From Streptomyces cirratus (GTDB lineage Bacteria > Actinomycetota > Actinomycetes > Streptomycetales > Streptomycetaceae): DNA of 64,000 nucleotides. Below the pieces are notes generated by a model. It was not told the origin of the DNA, did no database searches, and saw nothing but the letters and a program-made list of their open reading frames with translations. Where the stretch lies: positions 59,497 to 123,496 of the forward strand of contig NZ_BMVP01000017.1 of NCBI RefSeq assembly GCF_014650775.1. Reading direction: 5' to 3'. Position numbers and translations under genes: made by a program. Positions within the stretch are counted from its first letter, which is position 1. Every line of letters begins with the position of its first letter. This document shows, piece by piece, positions 25,028 through 33,719 of this stretch.

Positions 25028-25741
25028 CTACTGACCTGCCAGGACCACGTCAGTGCCCGTCAGTGAGAGGTGGACGCCCTGCTCGTCGGAGGTCAGCGTC
25101 GAGAGCTGGAGCCCGGACGGCAGGCCACCGTCGATGCTGCGGTCGAAGTCGGTCTTCTTGCGGACGACCCGCTCGATGCCCGGGATCCCCTCGCCCGGCA
25201 CCTCGTCGGCGTGGACCCGGACGATCTTGCCCTTCCCGGACGGGCCGTCCGCGAGGGCAATGGTCGACACGACACTGCGCGTCAGGCCCTGGCCGAGGAA
25301 CTCCAGCCGGGCGGTGACCTTCACCTTCCCCGGAGTCCCGCCGTAGGCGACGGTGACGCCGTTCTGCGACGCCTCGGTGAGGTCCGCGTACGAGACGAAG
25401 GCGGTGCCCTCGGCGCGCCGGGCCGTGCCGCCGCTGTAACCGTCGTTGAGCTTCACCTCGTGGAAGGCCGCGTCGAGCCGGGTGAGGCGGGTCTTGCGGC
25501 CGTCGGCGGAGGCCTCGACGCCCTTGAGGGTGACGTCGACCCGGTCGAGCTCGTGGCCCAGCGCCTGCGTCAGGAACGGGAACCCGTGGATGTCCACCTC
25601 CGCACTGCCGGCCGGCCCCTGCCGGGCCTGTATCCGCTCGGCGATCCGGTTCTCGGCGTAGCCGACCGCCCAGCGGTCGGCACCCACGAAGAGCCCGCCC
25701 AGGATCACTGCGATGATGACGACGGCGCGTAGAAAACGCAC
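25028..25741 (-). CDS. DUF2993 (LmeA-like) phospholipid-binding protein
   Basis: 237 aa. An N-terminal signal or anchor segment (about 4-22) is followed by a TULIP-like elongated beta domain (VDIHGFPFLTQALGHELDRVDVTLKGVEA ...). Mycobacterial LmeA of this family binds phosphatidylinositides in the cell envelope. The role here is inferred to be periplasmic lipid binding. Confidence 0.82.
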   Translation of the reverse strand: MRFLRAVVIIAVILGGLFVGADRWAVGYAENRIAERIQARQGPAGSAEVDIHGFPFLTQALGHELDRVDVTLKGVEASADGRKTRLTRLDAAFHEVKLNDGYSGGTARRAEGTAFVSYADLTEASQNGVTVAYGGTPGKVKVTARLEFLGQGLTRSVVSTIALADGPSGKGKIVRVHADEVPGEGIPGIERVVRKKTDFDRSIDGGLPSGLQLSTLTSDEQGVHLSLTGTDVVLAGQ

Positions 25742-25818
25742 GTTCCCCTCCCCCTACTGATCGGTACGTGCGCTCTAGTTGACCATGTCCGGACATGTGG
25801 CCGCCGTCAGCACGGCGG

Positions 25819-27402
25819 TCAGCCGACCACCCGGCCCATCAGGTAGACGGCGGGGGCGGCGGCCGCGAGCGGCAGCGCCACTCCGGCCGTCATGTGGACG
25901 AACTTCGACGGGTAGTCGTACGCGGCCACCCGCAGCCCCACCAGCGCGCACACACCGGCGGCCAGTCCGACCAGTGCACCGCCTGCCCCGAGACCGTTCA
26001 ACGAACCGACCGCGATGCCCGCGCCGGCCGCGGCGGCCAGCGAGACGGCGACGGAAGCCGGGGTCGGGAGCGGCAGCGCACGGGCGAAGACGGCCACCGC
26101 CACGGCTGCGGCGCCGACGCTGACGGCCTGCGAGCCGGAAGCCAGGTACCCGGCGCAGACGACGGCGAGTGCGGCGGAGGCCACCGAGGCCATCAACCCG
26201 TACATCCGCTCGTCGGGATCGGCGTGGCTGCGGAGCTGGAGGACCAGCGTGAGCAGCACCCAGGCGCCGAGGGTGCCGATGATCGCGCCGGGGCCGTACG
26301 CGTCGTCCACCGCGAGCACCGCCGCGTCGGCGACGACGGCTCCGGCGAAGGCGAGGGCGATCCCCTGGCGGGCGGGCCACATGCCGTTGAGGCGGAACCA
26401 GCCTGCGGCGGTGAGCCCCTGGAGGGCGATCAGCGGCACGAGCAGCGCCAGGTCTCCGAGCGCGGCCGCGCCGGCCAGCAGCAGCCCGAGGGCGGCGGTC
26501 AGTACGGCCGACTGCGGGCCGGGGTCGATGATCGGTGACCGGCCCTCGGCGCGGGCCTGCGCGGGGTCGACGGCGCGCAGCGTGTTCCCCGCCAGGGTGG
26601 GCGGCGAGTACTCGGGCTCCTCGCCGGGCGCGGCGGGCGTGGCGGCCGCACCGCGCGCGGCCGGTGCGGGCGGGGCCGTCGCATCGGTGACCGGCGGCAG
26701 GTACGCGGTGGCCCCGGCGTCGTCGTTCCGGACCGGGGGCAGGTACGCGGTCGCGGCGGCGTCGTCGTTCCGGACCGGCGGCAGGTACGCGGTCGCGGCG
26801 GCGTCCGGGGTCTGGGGAGCGGCCGCCTGGGGCGGGAGGTAGGCCGTGGTCTCGGCCCAGTTCCCGCCGGGGGCGGGTGCCGGGGCGGCCGGGGCCTCCT
26901 CGCGGTACCAGCCCTGCTGAGCGGCGTCCTCCCGCACCGGCGGCAGGTAAGCGGTCTCGGCGGCCCACTCGGACGACGGCGGCGCCTGGCCCGGGCCCGC
27001 CGGGGCCTCCTCGCGGAACCAGCCCTCCGGCGCGAAGGGCTGCGCCTGCTGCGGCTGCGGCTGCGGCTGCGGCTGCTGTACCGGAGCCTGCTCCTGGTAC
27101 GGCGGCAGGTAAGCGGTCTCGGCGGCCCACTCGGACGACGGCGGCGCCTGGCCGGGGCCCGCCGGGGCCTCGTCGCGGAACCACCCTTCGGGCGCGACGG
27201 GCTGCTGCTGCCCGGGCACCCCGCCCAGCGGCGCGGCGGGCGACTGCGGAACCTGCTGGACCGGCTGGTAGCCGGTCTCCCAGGTTTCGGACTGCCAGGT
27301 CTGGGTCCCGTACGGGTCCTGCTCGGGCCCGGGCCGCCCGTGCCTCCCCCGAGACTGCCGCTGGGGCTGCGGCTGCGGCTGTTGTTCGTCGGAGTTGCTC
27401 AT
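25819..27402 (-). CDS. Large membrane protein with repetitive disordered N-terminus
   Basis: 527 aa. Residues 1 to about 290 are disordered and rich in Pro/Gln/Ala. They contain repeated modules: two near-identical copies of EGWFRxEAPAGPGQAPPSSEW followed by AAETAYLPP, then shorter ATAYLPPVRNDDA units (six YLPP motifs or more). Residues about 295-525 hold roughly eight hydrophobic helices. No catalytic motif is seen. The Glu/Asp/Tyr-rich repeats look like a multivalent binding tail. The ThiS-like gene starts 11 bases upstream, so the two are probably cotranscribed. Confidence 0.75.
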   Translation of the reverse strand: MSNSDEQQPQPQPQRQSRGRHGRPGPEQDPYGTQTWQSETWETGYQPVQQVPQSPAAPLGGVPGQQQPVAPEGWFRDEAPAGPGQAPPSSEWAAETAYLPPYQEQAPVQQPQPQPQPQQAQPFAPEGWFREEAPAGPGQAPPSSEWAAETAYLPPVREDAAQQGWYREEAPAAPAPAPGGNWAETTAYLPPQAAAPQTPDAAATAYLPPVRNDDAAATAYLPPVRNDDAGATAYLPPVTDATAPPAPAARGAAATPAAPGEEPEYSPPTLAGNTLRAVDPAQARAEGRSPIIDPGPQSAVLTAALGLLLAGAAALGDLALLVPLIALQGLTAAGWFRLNGMWPARQGIALAFAGAVVADAAVLAVDDAYGPGAIIGTLGAWVLLTLVLQLRSHADPDERMYGLMASVASAALAVVCAGYLASGSQAVSVGAAAVAVAVFARALPLPTPASVAVSLAAAAGAGIAVGSLNGLGAGGALVGLAAGVCALVGLRVAAYDYPSKFVHMTAGVALPLAAAAPAVYLMGRVVG

Positions 27403-27412
27403 CGGCTCCCGC

Positions 27413-27718
27413 TCACCCGCCCGCGAACGGCGGGAGCACCTCGACGGTGCCCCCTTCCGTCAACAGGACGGCATCGTGCGGGCGCTTGCCCACAGGCTCG
27501 TCGTTCACGAGGAAGGAGCAGCGCAGCAGGACCCGGGTCAGTTCCCCCGGGTGGCGTTCCCGCACGGCGTCCAGCGCCTCGGCCAGCGTGCGCGCCGAGT
27601 ACGGCTCCTCCGCCGTCTCGGCCGCGGCCTTGGCCGCCGCCCAGTAGCGGATGGTCCCGGTTGCCACTGCTGCTCCCATCGTCGGCTCTACCGTCGGCTC
27701 TGTGCCGTCGGCCTCCAT
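27413..27718 (-). CDS. MoaD/ThiS-family sulfur carrier
   Basis: 101-aa ubiquitin-fold sulfur carrier ending in the required C-terminal Gly-Gly (LPPFAGG). The core has TIRYWAAAKAAAETAEEPY and GGTVEVLPP. The Gly-Gly is normally adenylated and thiocarboxylated by an E1-like partner; none is adjacent. ATG 27718 has GGGAGG seven bases upstream. Confidence 0.85.
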   Translation of the reverse strand: MEADGTEPTVEPTMGAAVATGTIRYWAAAKAAAETAEEPYSARTLAEALDAVRERHPGELTRVLLRCSFLVNDEPVGKRPHDAVLLTEGGTVEVLPPFAGG

Positions 27719-27822
27719 GATGACGCCTCCCACCGGATGCCCGGCGTGGCGGGAACCACAGAAGAGGGATCAGATGGAACCTCGGCCCCGAAAGGGCCGG
27801 TGGGCTATCCTGACGGAGCAGA

Positions 27823-27854
27823 GGATCCGGGCAACGTAGCCCCCGGGTCCTTTT
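27823..27854 (+). terminator. Hairpin with T run in the glnR leader region
   Basis: ggatccggg (27823-27831) pairs with cccgggtcc (27842-27850), one mismatch, followed by TTTT. A U-tract terminator is unusual in this GC-rich sequence. It lies 204 bases before glnR and 17 bases after a TATCCT hexamer (27805-27811 area), so it could end a short RNA or attenuate glnR. The rest of the 340-base gap (27719-28058) shows no gene I can support. Confidence 0.45.
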
Positions 27855-28058
27855 GTGCTTTCAGCACGTTGAACGGACCGAGAACAGGTGCCGTCCGGGC
27901 CTCAGGGCGCGGGGACCGGGCAGGCACCACACGAAGTCGTACGAAGCAGTGCCGCGAAAGTCCTCGACGGGACCGAGGAGGAACCGAGTGATGGACCAGC
28001 GAACCGTGCACGCGCACACGGGCGTGCACGAACACCCGACCCGGGCAGGTGGTCGGGC

Positions 28059-28838
28059 ATGAGCTCGCTCCTGCTCCTCACCAACGCCCTGCAGCCGTCC
28101 ACCGAGGTGCTGCCCGCCCTCGGCCTGCTGCTGCACAACGTCCGGGTGGCCCCCGCCGAGGGCCCGGCCCTCGTGGACACGCCCGGCGCCGACGTGATCC
28201 TCATCGACGGCCGCCGCGACCTCCCGCAGGTGCGGTCGCTGTGCCAGCTGCTGCGCTCCACCGGGCCCGGCTGCCCGCTGGTCCTCGTCGTCACCGAGGG
28301 CGGCCTCGCGGCCGTCACCGCCGACTGGGGCATCGACGACGTCCTCCTCGACACCGCCGGACCCGCCGAGGTCGAGGCGCGGCTGCGGCTGGCCACCGGC
28401 CGTCAGCAGCTCGGCTCCGACGACTCCCCGATGGAGATCCGCAACGGTGACCTGTCGGTCGACGAGGCGACGTACTCCGCGAAGCTCAAGGGGCGGGTCC
28501 TGGACCTCACCTTCAAGGAGTTCGAGCTGCTCAAGTACCTCGCCCAGCACCCGGGCCGGGTCTTCACGCGCGCCCAGCTCCTCCAGGAGGTGTGGGGGTA
28601 CGACTACTTCGGCGGCACCCGGACGGTGGACGTCCACGTACGGCGACTGCGCGCCAAGCTCGGCCCCGAGCACGAGTCGCTGATCGGGACGGTGCGCAAC
28701 GTCGGCTACCGCTTCGTCACGCCGGAGAAGGTGGAACGGGCGGCTGCGGAAGCGGCTGCCCAGGCCGCCGCGGCGCTCCCCCGTATGGAGGAAGCACCGG
28801 TGACGGTCCAGTCGGCAGGACGCCCTGCCCAGAGGTAG
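28059..28838 (+). CDS. glnR: Nitrogen response regulator GlnR
   Basis: 259-aa OmpR-type regulator of nitrogen assimilation. Near-identical in feel to S. coelicolor GlnR: residues 1-120 form the atypical receiver (MSSLLLLTNALQPSTEVLP, Asp50 in VILIDGRRD, but no full phosphorylation pocket). Residues about 130-225 form the winged-helix domain (LDLTFKEFELLKYLAQHPGRVFTRAQLLQEVWGYDYFGGTRTVDVHVRRLRAKLG). The Ala/Glu tail is species-variable. GlnR is an orphan, and no kinase is adjacent. It activates genes such as amtB and glnA under nitrogen limitation. Confidence 0.95.
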   Translation: MSSLLLLTNALQPSTEVLPALGLLLHNVRVAPAEGPALVDTPGADVILIDGRRDLPQVRSLCQLLRSTGPGCPLVLVVTEGGLAAVTADWGIDDVLLDTAGPAEVEARLRLATGRQQLGSDDSPMEIRNGDLSVDEATYSAKLKGRVLDLTFKEFELLKYLAQHPGRVFTRAQLLQEVWGYDYFGGTRTVDVHVRRLRAKLGPEHESLIGTVRNVGYRFVTPEKVERAAAEAAAQAAAALPRMEEAPVTVQSAGRPAQR

Positions 28839-28862
28839 GTCACCCCGCGTAGACTGCCGCGC

Positions 28863-29891
28863 GTGGCCAAGGTGACGCGGGATGACGTGGCGCGACTTGC
28901 GGGTACTTCTACCGCCGTCGTGAGCTACGTCATCAATAACGGACCCCGGCCGGTCGCCCCGGCCACGCGCGAGCGTGTACTCGCCGCGATCAAGGACCTG
29001 GGCTACCGGCCAGACCGGGTGGCCCAGGCCATGGCCTCGCGGCGCACCGACCTCATAGGCATGATCGTGCCGGACGCGCGGCAGCCGTTCTTCGCGGAGA
29101 TGGCGCACGCGGTCGAACAGGCCGCCGCCGAGCGCGGGAAGATGGTGCTGGTCGGCAACTCCGACTACCGCGACGAGCGCGAGGTCCACTACCTGCGGGC
29201 CTTCCTCGGGATGCGGGTGTCGGGCCTGATCCTGGTCAGCCAGGGCATGAGCGAGCGCGCGGCGTCGGAGATCGAGGCGTGGGACGCGCGGATCGTGCTG
29301 CTGCACGAGCGGCCCGAGGCGATCGACGACGTCGCGGTCATCACCGACGACATCGGCGGCGCGCAGCTCGCGACGCGGCACCTGCTGGAACACGGGCACC
29401 CGTACGTGGCCTGCATCGGCGGCGTCGAGAACACCCCGTCGGTGGGCGACCCCGTCGCGGACCACGTCGAGGGCTGGCGCCGGGCGATGCTGGAGGCCGG
29501 GCGGTCGGTGGAGGGCCGGCTGTTCGAGGCCCCGTACAACCGCTACGACGCGTACAAGGTGGCCCTTGAGGTCCTGTCGGGGCCGGACCGGCCCCCGGCG
29601 ATCTTCTGCGCGACGGACGACCAGGCGATCGGTGTGCTGCGGGCGGCGCGGGAGCTGCGGATCGACGTGCCGGGGGAGCTGGCGGTGGCCGGCTTCGACG
29701 ACGTCAAGGAAGCGGCCCTGACGGACCCGCCACTGACGACGATCGCGTCGGACCGCCCGGCGATGGCGCGGGCGGCGGTGGATCTGGTCCTGGACGACGC
29801 CCTGCGCGTGGCGGGCTCCCGCCGCGAGCGGCTGAAGCAGTTCCCGTCGGCCCTGGTGATCCGCCGCTCCTGCGGCTGCCGCCCGTCCTGA
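28863..29891 (+). CDS. LacI-family transcriptional regulator
   Basis: 342 aa. LacI HTH with hinge (VTRDDVARLAGTSTAVVSYVINNGPRPVAPATRERVLAAI) and a periplasmic-binding-protein-type effector domain (about 60-335; sugar-type). GTG start with TAGACT just upstream (leaderless). The protein ends RSCGCRPS, and its stop codon lies three bases inside a long intergenic repeat. Ligand unknown. Confidence 0.9.
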   Translation: MAKVTRDDVARLAGTSTAVVSYVINNGPRPVAPATRERVLAAIKDLGYRPDRVAQAMASRRTDLIGMIVPDARQPFFAEMAHAVEQAAAERGKMVLVGNSDYRDEREVHYLRAFLGMRVSGLILVSQGMSERAASEIEAWDARIVLLHERPEAIDDVAVITDDIGGAQLATRHLLEHGHPYVACIGGVENTPSVGDPVADHVEGWRRAMLEAGRSVEGRLFEAPYNRYDAYKVALEVLSGPDRPPAIFCATDDQAIGVLRAARELRIDVPGELAVAGFDDVKEAALTDPPLTTIASDRPAMARAAVDLVLDDALRVAGSRRERLKQFPSALVIRRSCGCRPS

Positions 29892-30128
29892 CGCGCCCCT
29901 CGCACCGCTCGGCCCTTGCGGGCCACCCCTCTCGACGCGCCCCTCGCACCGCTCGGCGCCGGCGCGCCTATCGGGCTTCGCGCCGCTGCGCCGGACTCCG
30001 TCCGTCGACGGCCGGGCGGTGCATCCCCCCTGCCGTCCTTCGGCCATCGGCCGGTGGGGGGGGTGCCCTGCGGGGCTGTCCCCTACCCACCCTTCCACCG
30101 TTCCCCGGGGCTCCGCCCCGGCCCCGCA
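29886..30128. repeat. Long intergenic repeat, copy 1
   Basis: About 243 bases, nearly identical to 42606-42847 (copy 2). Each begins with tcctga, which supplies the stop codon of the upstream plus-strand gene, then gacgcgcccctcgcaccgct twice in tandem. A non-coding body containing cgtccgtcgacggccgggcg follows, ending in a palindromic cccggggctccgccccgg region. Differences are a few substitutions and short length changes. Confidence 0.85.
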
Positions 30129-30466
30129 ATCCCAGCCCCGCCGGCGATTGAGGCGCGGGGGTTCGGGGGCTGGCCCCCGCCACTCCAGCCTCGCCGGCGA
30201 TTGAGGCGCGGGGGTTCGGGGGCCGGTCCCCGCAGCGGCGCCGCACACGAAACGGCCCCCCAGGCCCGGAGCCCCGCGTTTCCAGCCCCGCCGGCGATTG
30301 AGGCGCGAGGGCCCGGGGGCCGGCCCCCGCAGCGGCGCCGCGCGCGAAACGGCACCCCGGCCATCGCGGCAGCAAGGGGGGACCTTATATCGGGCATACG
30401 CGGTTCTGTCGGGCTTCTCAGACGGGACTCAGAATGCTCTCATCATCCGGGGACACAGTCTGAGAC
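30129..30466. repeat. Palindromic GC repeat cluster before the protease gene
   Basis: Three copies of ccagccccgccggcgattga (starts 30132, 30185 and 30282), each followed by ggcgcg and a GC tail, plus units of gcagcggcgccgc then acgaaacgg. The last 85 bases (from about 30382) are less GC-rich and probably carry the protease promoter. No gene seen. Confidence 0.8.
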
Positions 30467-31456
30467 ATGACCGACAGCTTCCGCCGCGAAGGCGAGTACC
30501 CCCCGCCCCCCGCGTACCCGCCGGCGGCCCCGGCCCCGGCCCCGGCCGCCGCCGCCCCGAGGCCCCGCCGTCCCGTCGCGCTGCTCGCCGCCGTCGCCCT
30601 CGCCGCAGCCCTCGTCGGCGGCGGGACCGCCGCCGCCGTGGAGGAGCTGCTCGGCCAGCACGGCACCGGCCCCGGCGCCTTCACCGGCACCAACGTCTCG
30701 CAGTCCAGCAGCGGCACCGTCGCCGGCGTAGCCGAACAGGTCAGCCCCTCCGTCGTCCGCATCGACACCCGCACCGGCTCCGGCCAGGGCACCGGCTCCG
30801 GCATCGTCGTCACCGCCGACGGCGAGATCGTCACCAACAACCACGTCGTCGCCGGCGCCTCCGAGATCCAGGTGACGATGAGCGACGGCAAGAAGTACGC
30901 CGCCAAGACCCTCGGCACCGACCCCGCGAAGGACCTGGCCCTCATCAAGCTCCAGGGCGCCTCCGGCCTCAAGCCCGCCCACCTCGGCAACTCCGACAAC
31001 CTGCGCGTCGGCGACCAGGTCGTCGCCATCGGCTCCCCCGACCGCCTCACCGGCACCGTCACCAGCGGCATCGTCTCGGCGCTGAACCGGGAGGTGAGCG
31101 TCCCGAAGTCCGAGGAGCAGCAGTTGCCGCAACGCCGCCAAGGCGGTGACGGCTGGCCGTTCTCCTTCGACGGCCGGCAGTTCAACGGCGACACCGGCAA
31201 GGACAGCACCTCGTACAAGGCGATCCAGACCGACGCCTCCCTCAATCCGGGCAACTCCGGCGGCGCCCTCGTCAACATGAACGGCGAGATCGTCGGAATG
31301 CCCTCCGCGATCTACTCCCCCTCGGCGGACAGCTCCAGCGCCGGCAGCGTCGGCCTCGGCTTCGCCATCCCGGTCAACACGGTCAAGGCCGAGCTGTCCT
31401 CCCTCCGCCAGGGCGGTACCGGCGGCAGCGGCGACAACGGCCCGAACTCCTACTGA
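30467..31456 (+). CDS. DegP/HtrA-like serine protease without PDZ domain
   Basis: 329 aa. Pro/Ala-rich cytoplasmic N-terminus, one membrane helix (about 36-57), then a trypsin-like domain outside the membrane with triad His126 (TNNHVV), Asp156 (KDLALIK) and Ser264 (NPGNSGGALV). The chain ends about 65 residues after the Ser, so the PDZ domain that HtrA proteins normally have is missing. A 25-residue insertion (SVPKSEEQQLPQRRQGGDGW...) sits in the LD/L2-side loop. The two-component system genes follow at 60 bases. An envelope stress role is inferred. Confidence 0.9.
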   Translation: MTDSFRREGEYPPPPAYPPAAPAPAPAAAAPRPRRPVALLAAVALAAALVGGGTAAAVEELLGQHGTGPGAFTGTNVSQSSSGTVAGVAEQVSPSVVRIDTRTGSGQGTGSGIVVTADGEIVTNNHVVAGASEIQVTMSDGKKYAAKTLGTDPAKDLALIKLQGASGLKPAHLGNSDNLRVGDQVVAIGSPDRLTGTVTSGIVSALNREVSVPKSEEQQLPQRRQGGDGWPFSFDGRQFNGDTGKDSTSYKAIQTDASLNPGNSGGALVNMNGEIVGMPSAIYSPSADSSSAGSVGLGFAIPVNTVKAELSSLRQGGTGGSGDNGPNSY

Positions 31457-31515
31457 CGCCCTAGCCTGGAGGAGCCGCCGATCACCGACCGACCACCACC
31501 CTGGGGGACCCCACC

Positions 31516-32265
31516 ATGGCTGCAACGACTGCCGGGAGCGCCGAAGGCGACCCCCAGCGCGTCCTCGTCGTCGACGACGAGCCGGCCGTCCGCGAGGCCC
31601 TGCGCCGCAGCCTCGCCTTCGAGGGGTACGCGACGCAGACCGCCGTCGACGGGCTCGACGCCCTCGACAAGGCGGCCTCGTACGCCCCCGACCTGATCGT
31701 CCTGGACATCCAGATGCCCCGCATGGACGGCCTGACCGCGGCCCGGCGCCTGCGGGCCTCGGGCAGCACCACACCGATCCTGATGCTGACGGCCCGCGAC
31801 ACCGTCGGCGACCGCGTCACGGGCCTCGACGCGGGGGCCGACGACTACCTCGTCAAGCCCTTCGAGCTCGACGAGCTCTTCGCCCGGGTCCGCGCCCTGC
31901 TGCGCCGCAGCGCCTACGCCGCCCCCGCACCGGGCGGCGCCCAACCCGAACACACCCTCGTCTTCGGTGACCTGCGGATGGACCTCACCACCCGCGAGGT
32001 CACCCGTGCCGGCCGGCCCGTGGAGCTGACCCGTACCGAGTTCACGCTGCTGGAGACGTTCCTCTCCCACCCCCGCCAGGTCTTGACCCGCGAGCAGATC
32101 CTGAAGACCGTCTGGGGCTTCGACTTCGAGCCGAGCTCCAACTCCCTCGACGTGTACGTGATGTACCTGCGCCGCAAGACCGAGGCGGGCGGCGAGCCCC
32201 GCCTCGTACACACCGTGCGCGGGGTGGGGTACGTCCTGCGCGCCGGTGAGAGCGGACCCGAATGA
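31516..32265 (+). CDS. OmpR-family response regulator (MprA-like)
   Basis: 249 aa. Receiver with acidic DD (20-21), phospho-acceptor Asp64 (LIVLDIQMPRMDG) and Lys114 (YLVKPFE), then a winged-helix DNA-binding domain (about 148-242). Its stop overlaps the kinase ATG (ATGA). Similar to MprA/MprB-type envelope-stress systems, and adjacent to the protease as in mycobacterial mprAB-pepD. Confidence 0.92.
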   Translation: MAATTAGSAEGDPQRVLVVDDEPAVREALRRSLAFEGYATQTAVDGLDALDKAASYAPDLIVLDIQMPRMDGLTAARRLRASGSTTPILMLTARDTVGDRVTGLDAGADDYLVKPFELDELFARVRALLRRSAYAAPAPGGAQPEHTLVFGDLRMDLTTREVTRAGRPVELTRTEFTLLETFLSHPRQVLTREQILKTVWGFDFEPSSNSLDVYVMYLRRKTEAGGEPRLVHTVRGVGYVLRAGESGPE

Positions 32266-33719
32266 GCCCGGTCAACCGGTTCCGCGCCCTGCCCCTGCGC
32301 TCCCGGCTGGCCCTGCTGGTGACCGTGGCCGTGGCGGTCGCCGTCGCGGCCGTCGCCGTCGTCAGCTGGTTCATGGTCCGTACGCAGCTGCGGGACCAGC
32401 TCGACAGTTCGCTGCGCTCCACCAACGCCAGCGCTCAGGCCAACCAGACGCTGTCGGAGGTCGGCTGCCGCGAGAAGGTGCCCGGCGCCATCGTCAACAA
32501 CCTGAGCGCGCAGGTGCAGATCGTCCTGCCCGCGGGCGGGCGGTGCTGGGTGGACGGCAAGAACACCCTCCCGGTCACCGCGTACGACCTCCAGGTCGCC
32601 CAGGGCCGGCGCGGGCCGGTGCTGTACGACGGCCGCACCACCGAGGGCACGCCGGTACGCGTCTACACCCAGCCGGTGAACGTCAGCGGACCGGTGGGCG
32701 GCACCGTCGCCATCTCCGTGGCCAAGCCGCTCGCCGACGTCGACAGGCCGCTGTCCACCCTGGCCTGGGTGCTGCTGTTCGTCTCGGGCGTCGGCGTCGT
32801 CGGCGCGGGTGTGGCCGGGCTGTGGGTGGCCCGGACGGGTCTGCGGCCCGTCGACGAACTCACCGGCGCCGTCGAGCACATCGCGCGCACCGAGGACCTC
32901 ACCGTACGGATCCCCGACGAGGGCGACGACGAGATCGCCCGCCTGTCGCGGTCGTTCAACTCGATGACGGCGGCCCTGGCCTCCTCCCGCGACCGGCAGG
33001 CCCAGCTGATCGCGGACGCCGGGCACGAGCTGCGCACCCCGCTGACCTCGCTGCGGACCAACATCGAACTGCTGGCGCGCAGCGAGGAGACCGGCCGGGC
33101 CATCCCACCGCAGGACCGCAAGGAGCTGCTGGCCTCGGTCAAGGCGCAGATGACGGAACTGGCGGCGCTGATCGGGGACCTCCAGGAGCTGTCCCGGCCC
33201 GATGCCGCAGCCCACGTACGGCTGGAGGTGGTGGCCCTGCACGACATCGCGGAGACCGCGCTGTCCCGGGCCCGCCTGCGCGGCCCCGAGCTGGTCTTCG
33301 GCTCGGACCTGCGGCCCTGGTACGTACGGGGTGAGGCGGCCGCGCTGGAGCGGGCGGTGGTCAACCTGCTGGACAACGCCGTGAAATTCAGCCCGCCGGG
33401 CGGCACGGTGGAAGTGGCCCTGCGGAACGGGGAGCTGACCGTACGGGACCACGGGCCCGGCGTCCCGGCCGATGACCTCCCCCACGTCTTCGAGCGGTTC
33501 TGGCGCTCCCCGTCGGCCCGCGCGCTGCCCGGCAGCGGGCTCGGCCTGTCGATCGTGGCCCGTACGGCGCAGCGCGCGGGCGGGAGCGCCCAGCTGCGGG
33601 CGCCGGCGGACGGCGGCCCGGGCACGGAGGCGGTGCTCAGCATCCCGGGGGCACCGACCCCGCCGCCCGCACCGCCCCTCGTTCCCCCGCCGCCCTCGTC
33701 AGTTGTGCCGGATCAGTGA
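32262..33719 (+). CDS. Sensor histidine kinase (MprB-like)
   Basis: 485 aa. Two membrane helices (about 15-38 and 167-190) flank an extracytoplasmic sensor of about 125 residues with two Cys (69 and 95). HAMP follows (190-243), then HisKA His255 (ADAGHELRTPLTSL), N box (NLLDNAVKFS), G boxes (DHGPGVP, GSGLGLSIV) and a Pro-rich tail. It is coupled to the response regulator by a four-base overlap. Its 3' end overlaps the convergent PI-PLC-like gene by 21 bases. Confidence 0.92.
   Translation: MSPVNRFRALPLRSRLALLVTVAVAVAVAAVAVVSWFMVRTQLRDQLDSSLRSTNASAQANQTLSEVGCREKVPGAIVNNLSAQVQIVLPAGGRCWVDGKNTLPVTAYDLQVAQGRRGPVLYDGRTTEGTPVRVYTQPVNVSGPVGGTVAISVAKPLADVDRPLSTLAWVLLFVSGVGVVGAGVAGLWVARTGLRPVDELTGAVEHIARTEDLTVRIPDEGDDEIARLSRSFNSMTAALASSRDRQAQLIADAGHELRTPLTSLRTNIELLARSEETGRAIPPQDRKELLASVKAQMTELAALIGDLQELSRPDAAAHVRLEVVALHDIAETALSRARLRGPELVFGSDLRPWYVRGEAAALERAVVNLLDNAVKFSPPGGTVEVALRNGELTVRDHGPGVPADDLPHVFERFWRSPSARALPGSGLGLSIVARTAQRAGGSAQLRAPADGGPGTEAVLSIPGAPTPPPAPPLVPPPPSSVVPDQ

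Noticed and set aside
27861..30248. 795-codon minus-strand frame across glnR and the LacI gene
   Set aside because: Antisense shadow; it continues through the intergenic repeats and has no recognisable domain.
30019..30470. Several ORFs on both strands through the repeat clusters at 30 kb and 42.6-43.3 kb
   Set aside because: They are translations of GC repeats (Arg/Gly/Pro-rich, repeating) without start signals.
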